This document shows positions 50,736 through 58,681 of a DNA stretch of 64,000 bases, piece after piece; position 1 is the stretch's first letter, and each line of letters starts with the position of its first letter. The stretch is from the NCBI RefSeq assembly GCF_018603435.1, contig NZ_CP075682.1, positions 2,914,001-2,978,000 of the forward strand, in the 5' to 3' direction. The translations under genes and the position numbers were made by a program. The stretch comes from Chryseobacterium sp. ZHDP1. Its GTDB lineage: Bacteria; Bacteroidota; Bacteroidia; Flavobacteriales; Weeksellaceae. The notes below the pieces were generated by a model, which saw nothing but the letters and a program-made list of their open reading frames with translations, did no database searches and was not told the DNA's origin.

Positions 50736-51317
50736 ATGATAAAAGCATTTCTTTTTTTAATAGTTTCAGTTTTGGGATTGTGTTTTTTAAGCTGTAAATC
50801 TGAAAATAATAAAATTATACAGTCTGAAAAGATTACTGTTGATAAAAATTTAAGTAAAAACGATACATTCAGAATTCTCTCAAAATATCCTGAGCTTAAA
50901 TTATTTAACAGTGAAAAAGTTGAAAGTGCAACAAGAACCGCTTATATTTCACAGATATCTAGTTTTTCTGATGGGTACTATCATACAAGATCAGTCAGTT
51001 TTGAAGATTATAAATGCAAAACTGAATACAAAGGAGACACCATCAATATCTGGCTTAATAATTATAACGGATATTTTGGAAACGGAGTTTTGGTAAAGAT
51101 TTTTAATGATCAGTTTTTAATTCAAGATATTGACCCAAAAACATTAAAAGGAGAAATTAAATTTATCAATTCTCATCCGGTTTATCAGAAATTGGTTCTT
51201 AATAAGTACCCGTTTCAAAAAAATGACAGCATTTATGGATTTATAGACTATAAGACGACTATAGATTCATTAGTTGCAAAAAATTTCAAAGGATATTTTA
51301 GAACAAAAATTAAATAA
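50736..51317 (+). CDS. hypothetical lipoprotein
   Basis: A 193-residue lipoprotein; signal peptide FLFLIVSVLGLCFLSC with lipobox FLSC. The mature part has no recognised domain (SVSFEDYKCKTEYKGDTINI, INSHPVYQKLVLNKYPFQKN). Own terminator upstream; the DinB gene begins 8 bp after its stop. Confidence 0.78.
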   Translation: MIKAFLFLIVSVLGLCFLSCKSENNKIIQSEKITVDKNLSKNDTFRILSKYPELKLFNSEKVESATRTAYISQISSFSDGYYHTRSVSFEDYKCKTEYKGDTINIWLNNYNGYFGNGVLVKIFNDQFLIQDIDPKTLKGEIKFINSHPVYQKLVLNKYPFQKNDSIYGFIDYKTTIDSLVAKNFKGYFRTKIK

Positions 51318-51325
51318 GAAAAATT

Positions 51326-51766
51326 ATGACAGTAAGTCTAACATCTCTATTCCTAAGGGATTTAAATAAACTGAAACAGGAGATTGAATCTTATGATGAT
51401 GAAGCAAACCTCTGGAAAACAGAGGAGAAGATATCGAATTCTGCAGGGAATTTAACATTACATATTGTGGGAAATCTCAGCCATTTTGTGGGCGCTGTTT
51501 TGGGAAATTCCGGGTATGCAAGAAACAGGGAGCTTGAATTTTCATTAAAAGATGTTCCGAGAACGGAATTAGTTCAACAGATTGAAAAGACGATCGAAAC
51601 GGTGACGATTACGCTTGAAAGGCTGTCTGATGAAGACCTCCAGAAGCAATATCCGCTTGAACCTTTGGGCTATGGAATGACGACGGAATATTTCCTGATC
51701 CATCTTTTCGGGCATCTGAGTTATCATCTGGGACAGATTAATTATCACCGGAGATTGCTGGATTGA
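51326..51766 (+). CDS. DinB-family protein
   Basis: A 146-residue four-helix-bundle DinB protein. The metal-binding His residues are in TLHIVGNLSHFVG, and HLFGHLSYHLGQINYHRR near the C-terminus. Relatives are metal-dependent thiol transferases or damage-inducible proteins; the role here is unknown. Follows the lipoprotein gene by 8 bp. Confidence 0.85.
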   Translation: MTVSLTSLFLRDLNKLKQEIESYDDEANLWKTEEKISNSAGNLTLHIVGNLSHFVGAVLGNSGYARNRELEFSLKDVPRTELVQQIEKTIETVTITLERLSDEDLQKQYPLEPLGYGMTTEYFLIHLFGHLSYHLGQINYHRRLLD

Positions 51767-51784
51767 TTTGCTTCTTCATCTATT

Positions 51785-51845
51785 TAACCACCCCGTCAAA
51801 AATTCTTCCGAATTTTCGCCACCCCTCCAAAGGAGGGGAATTCAG
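51785..51845. repeat. intergenic repeat with two hairpins
   Basis: AAAATTC-TTCC-GAATTTT (51799-51816) and CCCCTCC-AAA-GGAGGGG (51822-51838). I recall similar CACCCCGTC...GGAGGGG units dispersed in Chryseobacterium genomes. It lies between convergent DinB and nth genes. Confidence 0.55.
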
Positions 51846-51862
51846 GCTTCGGAAAAGACTGT

Positions 51863-52483
51863 TTATTTTTCGAACAGCATTTTGGTGATGAAATCTTTGG
51901 CTCCGTTTCCGCGTGCGGGAGAATATTCTCTTCCATAGAAAATAATCTGAAGATGAAGTTTATTCCAGACTTCTTCTTTCCAGAGTTTTTTGGCGTCTTT
52001 TTCGGTTTCTACTACGTTTTTTCCGGAAGTCAGTTTCCACTGCGTCATTAATCTGTGGATATGGGTATCTACCGGAAAAGCAGGAAATCCGAAACCCTGA
52101 CTCATCACAACGGATGCGGTTTTATGACCAACTCCGGGAAGGGCTTCCAGTTCTTCGTAGGTTTGCGGCACTACTCCATTGTGTCTTTCCAGCAGCAGTT
52201 CTGCCATTCTTTTAAGGTTTTTGGCTTTGGTGTTGGCGAGTCCTATTTCTTTGATTAATTCTTTAATCTGACATTCCTCCAGCTTTGCCATTCTTTGTGG
52301 GGTTCCTGCCACCGCGAAAAGCTCAGGCGTTACCTGATTCACCTTTTTATCGGTTGTCTGTGCAGAAAGTGCAACAGCAACCATTAAAGTATAAGGATCG
52401 GTATGATCCAACGGAATGGGAACTTCAGGATATAATTTTTCTAATTCAGTCTGTACGAGTTCAGCTCTTTGCTTTTTTGTCAT
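51863..52483 (-). CDS. nth: endonuclease III lacking the iron-sulfur cysteines
   Basis: A 206-residue HhH-GPD DNA glycosylase/lyase for oxidised pyrimidines. LEALPGVGHKTASVV (about 110-124) has the hairpin and catalytic Lys, FPVDTHIHRLM the catalytic Asp. The C-terminal region that usually carries C-x6-C-x2-C-x5-C reads FYGREYSPARGNGAKDFITK and ends without any Cys. The start is ATG 52483; an upstream TTG (52504) overlaps the bcp promoter. Confidence 0.92.
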   Translation of the reverse strand: MTKKQRAELVQTELEKLYPEVPIPLDHTDPYTLMVAVALSAQTTDKKVNQVTPELFAVAGTPQRMAKLEECQIKELIKEIGLANTKAKNLKRMAELLLERHNGVVPQTYEELEALPGVGHKTASVVMSQGFGFPAFPVDTHIHRLMTQWKLTSGKNVVETEKDAKKLWKEEVWNKLHLQIIFYGREYSPARGNGAKDFITKMLFEK

Positions 52484-52491
52484 GGAAGCAT

Positions 52492-52499
52492 TAAATTTG
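52492..52499 (+). promoter_or_regulatory. -7 promoter element TAAATTTG of bcp
   Basis: TAAATTTG matches TAnnTTTG, 25 bp before ATG 52517; it lies in the short divergent gap to nth. Confidence 0.5.
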
Positions 52500-52516
52500 A
52501 ACAAAAATAAATCATT

Positions 52517-52963
52517 ATGTTGAAAGTCGGAGATAAATTACCTCAATTTGAAGGAACAAATCAGGATGGTGAAACGGTACATTCTGAAAATCTGATCGGT
52601 AAAAAACTTGTTGTTTTTTTCTATCCGAAAGCAAACACGCCGGGATGTACTGCTGAAGCATGTAATTTGAGAGACAATTATTCTGAACTGAAGAAACAGG
52701 GATTTGAATTGTTGGGGGTAAGTGCAGATCCTGTAAAAAATCAGAAAAAATTCAGTGAGAAATTTGAATTTCCTTTTGATATCATTGCCGATGAAACGCG
52801 TGATATTATTGAAAAATTTGGGGTTTGGCAGCTGAAAAAATTCATGGGAAAAGAATTTATGGGAATTGTAAGAACCACTTTTGTTTTTGATGAAAACGGA
52901 ATCTGTACAGAAGTTATCGATAAGGTAAAAACGAAAGATCACGCTGCACAGATTTTGAAATAG
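52517..52963 (+). CDS. bcp: thiol peroxidase, BCP/PrxQ type
   Basis: A 148-residue peroxiredoxin. YPKANTPGCTAEACNLRD carries the peroxidatic Cys (PGCT) and the resolving Cys five residues on (AC), the atypical 2-Cys PrxQ layout. It reduces hydroperoxides with thioredoxin in the cytoplasm. Divergent from nth. Confidence 0.94.
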   Translation: MLKVGDKLPQFEGTNQDGETVHSENLIGKKLVVFFYPKANTPGCTAEACNLRDNYSELKKQGFELLGVSADPVKNQKKFSEKFEFPFDIIADETRDIIEKFGVWQLKKFMGKEFMGIVRTTFVFDENGICTEVIDKVKTKDHAAQILK

Positions 52964-52977
52964 TTTTTAAATAATAT

Positions 52978-53071
52978 CTTTAATTTAATCGCAAAAGGCT
53001 CAAAAGAATAAAAATCAGAGATCTTTAAAAACTGTTGAATCTTTTTTGTGGCTTTTGCGATTAAATTAAAG
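52978..53071. repeat. 94-bp imperfect palindrome with 20-bp perfect arms
   Basis: CTTTAATTTAATCGCAAAAG (52978-52997) and its exact inverse (53052-53071), with partial pairing inside. It sits after bcp and directly outside the IS. Either the bcp terminator or a dispersed palindromic repeat. Confidence 0.65.
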
Positions 53072-53085
53072 TAAAAACGGCATAA

Positions 53086-53103
53086 TACTGAAAAATAGTT
53101 GGT
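53086..53103. repeat. left terminal inverted repeat of the IS
   Basis: TACTGAAAAATAGTTGGT, exact inverse of 54323-54340. Confidence 0.85.
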
Positions 53104-53142
53104 AGAATCCTATCAAAACCTCATTGTTAGGCTGCTTGGAGG

Positions 53143-53172
53143 AAGTTTTATGAAACGTGTTTCATAAAACTT
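53143..53172. promoter_or_regulatory. hairpin before the transposase start
   Basis: AAGTTTTATGAAAC and GTTTCATAAAACTT form a perfect 14-bp stem with a 2-nt loop, 16 bp before ATG 53189. In other IS such hairpins block translation from outside transcripts. Confidence 0.65.
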
Positions 53173-53188
53173 TTTCTTTGTCTGAAAA

Positions 53189-54151
53189 ATGGCAAAAAAA
53201 CGTTGTTGGTCTTGTTCAAGCCTGGAGGTAATTCGTTGGGGAAAACAAGGGGGAAAGCAAAGATTTAAATGTAAAAATTGCGGGATTTTATTTACTCAAA
53301 ACAGAACGGAGCAGAGAATTAAAAATCGTTTTATCTGGTTCAAAAAATGGGTATTGGAAAGGCAGACCTACAAAACGCTTTGCAGAGACAGCGGTTATTC
53401 GAAAGATACTTTGCAGAAAACATTTTATACCATTTTAGAGCAGTCTCCTACCTTAAAGATCATCAAACGGGAAAAGGTGAATTTAAGAATGGATGCAACT
53501 TATTTTGCTCAGTTCTGTTTAATTGCTTATCAGGATGATTTTGATGGATATACACAGCTTATCCGTTTTACCGATGGAGAACATTATGAAGAAATCAGGG
53601 AAGATTTAAACAATCTTTTACGGCTGGGCGTAAAGCTGGAAAGCATTACTACAGATGGACATAAAAGCGTTTTGAAAGCCATAAATAAATCTGATGGAGA
53701 CATCATTACTCAGAGATGTCTGGTTCATATTCAGAGAATGTGCCTGATCTGGCTCACAAAGTTTCCTAAACACATTGCCGGTCAGGAACTTCGAAAACAC
53801 GTTTTATTATTACTGAAAATTAAAACACAAAACGATAAAATCTGGTGGAAAAATGAACTCAACGACTGGTATTTGAGACATCAGGATTATATTAATGAAA
53901 AAACAATTAATCTTGAAACCGAAAGATACTGGTATACCCACAAGCTTATCAGACGATCGTATTTTACTATAAAACGGGCATTGCCCAATATGTTTCATTA
54001 TCTGGAAAATCCCAATATTCCTAAAACAACCAATGGTATTGAGGGATATTTCAGCCATTTAAAAAATCATCTCGACCTGCACAGAGGTCTCACATTGAAA
54101 AACCGAATCAATTTCATCAAATGGTATATTTATTTTTCTAACGAAAAATAG
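53189..54151 (+). CDS. IS256-type transposase with N-terminal zinc ribbon
   Basis: A 320-residue transposase. CWSCSSLEVIRWGKQGGKQR then CKNCGILF (about 6-34) is a CxxC...CxxC zinc ribbon. The DDE-like acidic residues lie in LRMDATYFAQF, TTDGHKSVLKA and NGIEGYFSHLKNH. CLVHIQRM is the conserved C/H block. Length is intact, so the element may be active. Confidence 0.88.
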   Translation: MAKKRCWSCSSLEVIRWGKQGGKQRFKCKNCGILFTQNRTEQRIKNRFIWFKKWVLERQTYKTLCRDSGYSKDTLQKTFYTILEQSPTLKIIKREKVNLRMDATYFAQFCLIAYQDDFDGYTQLIRFTDGEHYEEIREDLNNLLRLGVKLESITTDGHKSVLKAINKSDGDIITQRCLVHIQRMCLIWLTKFPKHIAGQELRKHVLLLLKIKTQNDKIWWKNELNDWYLRHQDYINEKTINLETERYWYTHKLIRRSYFTIKRALPNMFHYLENPNIPKTTNGIEGYFSHLKNHLDLHRGLTLKNRINFIKWYIYFSNEK

Positions 54152-54190
54152 AGTTTTTTTAGCCATAAGGTTCATCCGATAATAAACGAA

Positions 54191-54212
54191 AAGGTGAGGG
54201 AAACCTCACCTT
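54191..54212 (+). terminator. transposase terminator
   Basis: AAGGTGAGG-GAAA-CCTCACCTT (54191-54212), a perfect 9-bp stem with a GAAA tetraloop, inside the IS 3' end. Confidence 0.65.
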
Positions 54213-54322
54213 AAAACTATCGTTTTGAACATTAATCCTATTGCTGAAAAGTTGATCTCCACCAGTGCTTTTGTCCTCTTCGGATTAACATCCATAATTT
54301 ATTAAAATATATCCTGAATTTC

Positions 54323-54340
54323 ACCAACTATTTTTCAGTA
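54323..54340. repeat. right terminal inverted repeat of the IS
   Basis: ACCAACTATTTTTCAGTA, exact inverse of 53086-53103. Confidence 0.85.
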
Positions 54341-54357
54341 CATTACCGTAAACTATC

Positions 54358-54903
54358 CTATTCTGTTTCGTAATACATCAGTTCTTCCGGATCGTTGGGA
54401 ATGGTGACGAATTTTTGAAATTTTAACCCCAGCTTTTCAATTAATTTCTGAGAAGAAAAGTTGTCCTTTGTTGTAATGGCAGAAATCTTTTTCAATCCGA
54501 AATCATCCATTCCGACTGATTTTATCTTTAAAGCAGCTTCATAAGCGTACCCTTTTCCTTCAAATTCATCTAAAAGTGAAAAGCCGATGTCTACCACATC
54601 CAATCCTTCCCTTTCGAAAATTCCTACCCCTCCGATTTTATGATTTCCCTCTTTGGTAAGCATTAAATAATTTCCATAGCCTAATCTTGCCATCTGAGGA
54701 AGAAAGCGGTTTCTGATATAATCTTCCGCATCGGAAATGGTTTTCAGATTACGGTCCCCGATAAACTGAATGAATTTCGGACGGTTGTAAAGGTCCAGAA
54801 TAAATTCCGCATCTTCCAAAGCCATCGGACGAAGAATCAGACGTTCTGTTTCGTAAAAATTATTTCCGTTTTGTGGATCTTGTGGGTTTCTTTTTAGGCT
54901 CAT
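54358..54903 (-). CDS. GNAT N-acetyltransferase (RimJ/RimL type)
   Basis: A 181-residue GNAT. LILRPMALEDAEFILDLYNR near the N-terminus, GGVGIFEREGLDVVDIGFSL in the centre and EGKGYAYEAALKIKSVG (the acetyl-CoA loop) are family motifs. Substrate unknown. Its first 44 bp overlap the 3' end of the upstream gene. The IS ends 10 bp after its stop. Confidence 0.87.
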   Translation of the reverse strand: MSLKRNPQDPQNGNNFYETERLILRPMALEDAEFILDLYNRPKFIQFIGDRNLKTISDAEDYIRNRFLPQMARLGYGNYLMLTKEGNHKIGGVGIFEREGLDVVDIGFSLLDEFEGKGYAYEAALKIKSVGMDDFGLKKISAITTKDNFSSQKLIEKLGLKFQKFVTIPNDPEELMYYETE

Positions 54904-55537
54904 CTTTGGGTTCTTCTTTTTTCTCGATCTTCAGCAATCTTGGGTTATTGGTGCATTTTTTATTATAAAGCTCAATGTACGAACCGTTATCTTTAGCTTC
55001 CGTAATCGCTCCTGTTGATTTACTGATGGTTAAAGTAAAGTGTTTTTTCTGATACGGACATTCTGTTGAAGTGAGTTTTCCTAAATTCAGATAATAATTG
55101 GATTTATCTTCGTAATAATTCGCCGCAATATCTCTGAATTCCTCATCAATAATATAACCGTCTGTAGCCGCAGAAATGGCAGCATCCTGAATATCATCGG
55201 GTTTTCCCACAAAGTTTTTAAGCCCTTCGAGAGTGGTAACGTATTCTGTTTTTCCACCCGAAACATAAACAATGTAGTAAAATTCATCCTCTTCTGCAAT
55301 TCCTATATTAAATCCTGACGCTGGGGAAACATAATCAATTGGCTCTCCGGACTGTTTCAGGATTTGATCTTTGCCATAACTTCTGTGAATCAAAAGCCAG
55401 GAAGTTGCTTTAACATTCGGAATAATATTCTGCAAAATATTGGAAACGTTCGAAAAATGCTTCTTTTCCTGCGCGTAAGAAAATGTTCCCAAAAACAAAA
55501 AACCGAATACCCAGAATTTTCTTATCAATTTTATCAT
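54860..55537 (-). CDS. exported hypothetical protein
   Basis: A 225-residue protein with signal peptide (KFWVFGFLFLGTFSYAQ). No known domain; SWLLIHRSYGKDQILKQSGE and FTLTISKSTGAITEAKDNG are the most structured parts. The C-terminus is a Lys/Pro/Glu-rich tail (EPKDEPKKKPTRSTKRK). Overlaps the GNAT gene downstream. Confidence 0.75.
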   Translation of the reverse strand: MIKLIRKFWVFGFLFLGTFSYAQEKKHFSNVSNILQNIIPNVKATSWLLIHRSYGKDQILKQSGEPIDYVSPASGFNIGIAEEDEFYYIVYVSGGKTEYVTTLEGLKNFVGKPDDIQDAAISAATDGYIIDEEFRDIAANYYEDKSNYYLNLGKLTSTECPYQKKHFTLTISKSTGAITEAKDNGSYIELYNKKCTNNPRLLKIEKKEEPKDEPKKKPTRSTKRK

Positions 55538-55568
55538 AATTACAGAACGAGGAAAACATGGAATTATT

Positions 55569-56654
55569 TTACATGAATTTGTCTCCTTTCTTCAGGTTTT
55601 TAAGGTCTAAAACATAATCTTTTATCAGCTGATCATGATCTCTGGGACAGATTAAAAGAGCTTTATCGGTATCTACAATGATGTAATTTTCCAGTCCATC
55701 GATAACCACTGCTTTATTGTTATTCTTCATACGGATTACATTTCCTTTCGCATTGTAGGTAAGAATCGGCAGTTTAGAGGTTACTGCATTCAGATTCTCG
55801 TCTTTATCCGCATTTTCATAAACGGAGGTCCATGTTCCCAGATCGCTCCAGCCTAAATCTGCCGGAATTACATAAACATTCTGTGCTTTTTCTAAAATTC
55901 CGTTATCAATGGATATTTTCTGGACTTTAGGATAAATCAGTTCAATACAGCTTTTTTCACTGTCTGCATTATATTCGCAAGCCATAAAATGCTGTGTCAT
56001 TTCCGGAAGATACATTCCAAAAGCATGATGAATACTTTTTACGCTCCAGATAAAAATCCCCGCATTCCAAAGGAAATCGCCGCTTTCCAGAAAGCTTTTG
56101 GCAATCTCAAGAATCGGTTTTTCCGTAAAGGTTTTTACTTTATAATAATCAGAATCATGCTTATCCACAAACTGAATGTATCCGTATCCCGTATCAGGTC
56201 TTGTAGGGGTAATTCCTAACGTAACGAGATATTCGTTCTTTGCAGCAATTTCAAAAGCCAGTTCTGCTTTTTTCAGAAAAGTTTCTTCTTTTAAAATTAA
56301 ATGATCTGCAGGAAGCACAATCATAGTTGCCTCCGGATCTGCTTCTGCAATTTTATTCGCCATGTAAAGATTACACGGAGCCGTATTTTTAAGCAGAGGT
56401 TCTCCCACAATATTTTCCTGCGGAATTTCCGGCAATTGCTGATGCGAAAGCTCTACATATTCTTTATTCGTTATAACAAATATATTTTCATTAGGAATAA
56501 TTCTGCTGATCCTGTCATAGGTCTGCTGAATCATGGTGCGTCCCACTCCTAAAATATCCTGAAACTGTTTCGGAAATTTCTGCGTACTCATAGGCCAGAA
56601 TCTGCTTCCGATTCCACCTGCCATAATGACGCAATATCTGTTTGATTTTGACAT
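55569..56654 (-). CDS. manC: mannose-1-phosphate guanylyltransferase
   Basis: A 361-residue nucleotidyltransferase making GDP-mannose. VIMAGGIGSRFWPMSTQKFP-KQF (about 9-29) is the NTP-binding signature; FTEKPILEIAKSFLES, FLWNAGIFIWSVKSI and ADLGWSDLGTWTSVYE follow. It lacks the C-terminal isomerase domain. GDP-mannose feeds surface polysaccharide or glycosylation. The SprT-like gene lies 2 bp upstream. Confidence 0.93.
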   Translation of the reverse strand: MSKSNRYCVIMAGGIGSRFWPMSTQKFPKQFQDILGVGRTMIQQTYDRISRIIPNENIFVITNKEYVELSHQQLPEIPQENIVGEPLLKNTAPCNLYMANKIAEADPEATMIVLPADHLILKEETFLKKAELAFEIAAKNEYLVTLGITPTRPDTGYGYIQFVDKHDSDYYKVKTFTEKPILEIAKSFLESGDFLWNAGIFIWSVKSIHHAFGMYLPEMTQHFMACEYNADSEKSCIELIYPKVQKISIDNGILEKAQNVYVIPADLGWSDLGTWTSVYENADKDENLNAVTSKLPILTYNAKGNVIRMKNNNKAVVIDGLENYIIVDTDKALLICPRDHDQLIKDYVLDLKNLKKGDKFM

Positions 56655-56656
56655 TC

Positions 56657-57247
56657 TTATGTGTATTTTTCTACTCTCGCCAAAGGCTTGAAAGAATACT
56701 TTCTTCCTGTAGCCAAGTTCTTACAAAGATAGTTTTTTTTAATTAGACCTTCTAAAAGGTATTTTTCATTTCGGTAGATAAAGAAATCCCCTTTTTGAAG
56801 CGTTTCAATAAACACAAGCGTATCATCCTGTTTTTCAGCATGAAAATATTTTACCAGCTCCGGACTTGCCATAAAATTGGCTTTCGGAGATTTCGAAAAT
56901 TTAACAATGACGGGTCTTAAATCTTCTTCATATACTTCAAGACTCTGCAAAAGCATCTGCCTGAACGTGTGTTTCCATTCGTTTCCGTGCGGAGAAATTC
57001 TTCTGCCATATTTTTCAAAAGCAATAAGATGCGCTAATTCATGGGTTAACACAAAGAAAAATAATTGTGGAACCAATGTGGAATTAATCGTAATCTCATG
57101 AGATTGATCCGGAAGTTTACGATAATCTCCCAGTTTGGAATTCCTGTTGCGTGTGACTTTTATATGAATATAATAGTCTGCAAACCATATCTTTAAATAT
57201 TGAAGTGTATTTTGTGGTAAATATTTTTCTAATGACTGAATAGACAT
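56657..57247 (-). CDS. SprT-like zinc metallopeptidase-like protein
   Basis: A 196-residue protein with the SprT HExxH motif in VLTHELAHLIAFEKYG (about 85-100) and SPHGNEWKHTFRQML with a further His. No C-terminal zinc ribbon is clear. Related proteins cleave DNA-bound proteins. It is 2 bp from manC and 1 bp after the TolC gene's end, in one operon. Confidence 0.86.
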   Translation of the reverse strand: MSIQSLEKYLPQNTLQYLKIWFADYYIHIKVTRNRNSKLGDYRKLPDQSHEITINSTLVPQLFFFVLTHELAHLIAFEKYGRRISPHGNEWKHTFRQMLLQSLEVYEEDLRPVIVKFSKSPKANFMASPELVKYFHAEKQDDTLVFIETLQKGDFFIYRNEKYLLEGLIKKNYLCKNLATGRKYSFKPLARVEKYT

Positions 57248-57248
57248 G

Positions 57249-58589
57249 TTACAAACTTAATGGAATTCCGGCATAGAAATTCAACAATTTAAGACTGAAA
57301 ACATAATTATATTTTGCCTGCGCTACGGAACCCTGTGCATTGGCGTAGTTGTTTCTTGCAACATTCACGTCATAAATCGTAGATCTTCCCGCTGCATAAC
57401 TTTTATCTGCAAATTCCAGCGCAAGTTTTGTACTTTTTTCAGCCTGAAGTGATGAAAGATATATTTCATAATTCGCATCCACATCAAACTGTGCTTTCTG
57501 AACGTTCTGTCTTACTGTCTGTTTCTGCTGTTCCAAAGTTACTTTGGCCAGACTTTCATTCAGTTTAGACTGTTCTACCTGAAGTTTTGTAATTCCTTTA
57601 TTGAAGATCGGGATATTAACAGAAAGGGCTGCCTGCTGTCCGAAATTGTCTTTATATTGAGAAAAGAATCCCTGCTCTTTCACATAGAAAAGAGCGGAAC
57701 CTACATTATCTGTATTTAAAAGGTTATTGTAGAAAGATCCTATTCCTGCACTTGCTGTAACAGTTGGCCAAAAAGCGGTTTTAGAAACTTCTGTCTGTGC
57801 TTCTGCGGCTTTTATTCTGCTTTCTGCAGCTTTTACCTGTGGCTGCGTTTCATAAGCTGTCGTTAAAACCTCATCTACTGATTTTAGCTGAGGAGCCAGT
57901 TGATCTGAAACATTTACATCTTCTACATCGAAATCTTTATATTCCTGAAGCTGTAAAAGCTGTGCTAAAGCAAACAAGCTTCTTCCTACATTAATTTCGG
58001 CTGTTTTCAGGTTTTGTTTTTCTCTTGCCAGTCCGGCTTCTGCTTCTGCTAAAACCGTTTGTGCTGTTGTTCCGATCTCCGTGGTAATTTTTGATCTGTC
58101 GTACTGCTTCTGAGCGTTTTCAACAGCTGCCTGAGAAATTTTTACAATTTCTTTATTCAGTAATGTTGTTAAATACTGCTGTGCAATCTGAAGAGAAATA
58201 TCGTTTTTAATGGTTTCGATATCATATTGGCTGGCTTCAACATCAAATTCTGTTTTCCTGATGGTTTTTTCAAGCCTTCCGTTATTGTAAACCAAAATAT
58301 CTGCGCCAAGATTTGCGCTGTTACTGAATCTGTCGTTTCTTAAACTTCCCGTACCAAAAGAAGTCTGCCCGAAACTCACCGTGTTCCCCACAGAACCGGA
58401 AACAGAGGGAAGATAATTTTTCTTTGCAATTTTAAGATTCAGATCCTGAGACTGTTTCGAATATTCATTTTGGATCACCTGAAGATTATGTTTGGTTGCA
58501 TAATCCACACATTCTCTCAAAGACCATTTTTTCTGGGCATTTACAGCCAGACAAGATAATCCCAAAATAATAGTCAAAACCTTTTTCAT
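57249..58589 (-). CDS. TolC-family outer-membrane efflux protein
   Basis: A 446-residue protein with signal peptide (KKVLTIILGLSCLAVNAQ). It shows the two-repeat TolC plan: WSLRECVDYATKHNLQVIQN, then long helices (KTAEINVGRSLFALAQLLQL; ESRIKAAEAQTEVSKTAFWP) and the second repeat ending SLKLLNFYAGIPLSL. It forms the trans-envelope channel of an efflux or secretion system; the inner-membrane partners are not adjacent. It could serve the island's exporter, but this is only a possibility. Confidence 0.92.
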   Translation of the reverse strand: MKKVLTIILGLSCLAVNAQKKWSLRECVDYATKHNLQVIQNEYSKQSQDLNLKIAKKNYLPSVSGSVGNTVSFGQTSFGTGSLRNDRFSNSANLGADILVYNNGRLEKTIRKTEFDVEASQYDIETIKNDISLQIAQQYLTTLLNKEIVKISQAAVENAQKQYDRSKITTEIGTTAQTVLAEAEAGLAREKQNLKTAEINVGRSLFALAQLLQLQEYKDFDVEDVNVSDQLAPQLKSVDEVLTTAYETQPQVKAAESRIKAAEAQTEVSKTAFWPTVTASAGIGSFYNNLLNTDNVGSALFYVKEQGFFSQYKDNFGQQAALSVNIPIFNKGITKLQVEQSKLNESLAKVTLEQQKQTVRQNVQKAQFDVDANYEIYLSSLQAEKSTKLALEFADKSYAAGRSTIYDVNVARNNYANAQGSVAQAKYNYVFSLKLLNFYAGIPLSL

Positions 58590-58681
58590 ACTCTATATAT
58601 TTTTCCCTATTAGACGAAGTAAATATAAAAAAGTTACAGTTTTAATATTTCTTTTTAAAAAACTTTTGAGAATTTTGTATC

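Larger units (their letters stand above)
53079..54347 (+). mobile_element. complete insertion sequence, variant IS256-type
   Basis: A transposase gene is flanked by perfect 18-bp terminal repeats, TACTGAAAAATAGTTGGT at 53086-53103 and its inverse at 54323-54340. The outer edges also share GG-purine-rich bases (GG at 53079, CC at 54346), giving about 1.27 kb. Adjacent 8-bp flanks, GTAAAAAC and GTAAACTA, are similar but not identical, so a target duplication is not proven. The element is inserted between bcp and a GNAT gene. Confidence 0.85.

Noticed and set aside
52484-52504. TTG start for endonuclease III
   Set aside because: Overlaps the bcp promoter; ATG 52483 gives the family N-terminus.
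53071-54355. 8-bp target duplication of the IS
   Set aside because: Flanks GTAAAAAC and GTAAACTA are similar but not identical; ends cannot be fixed well enough by eye.
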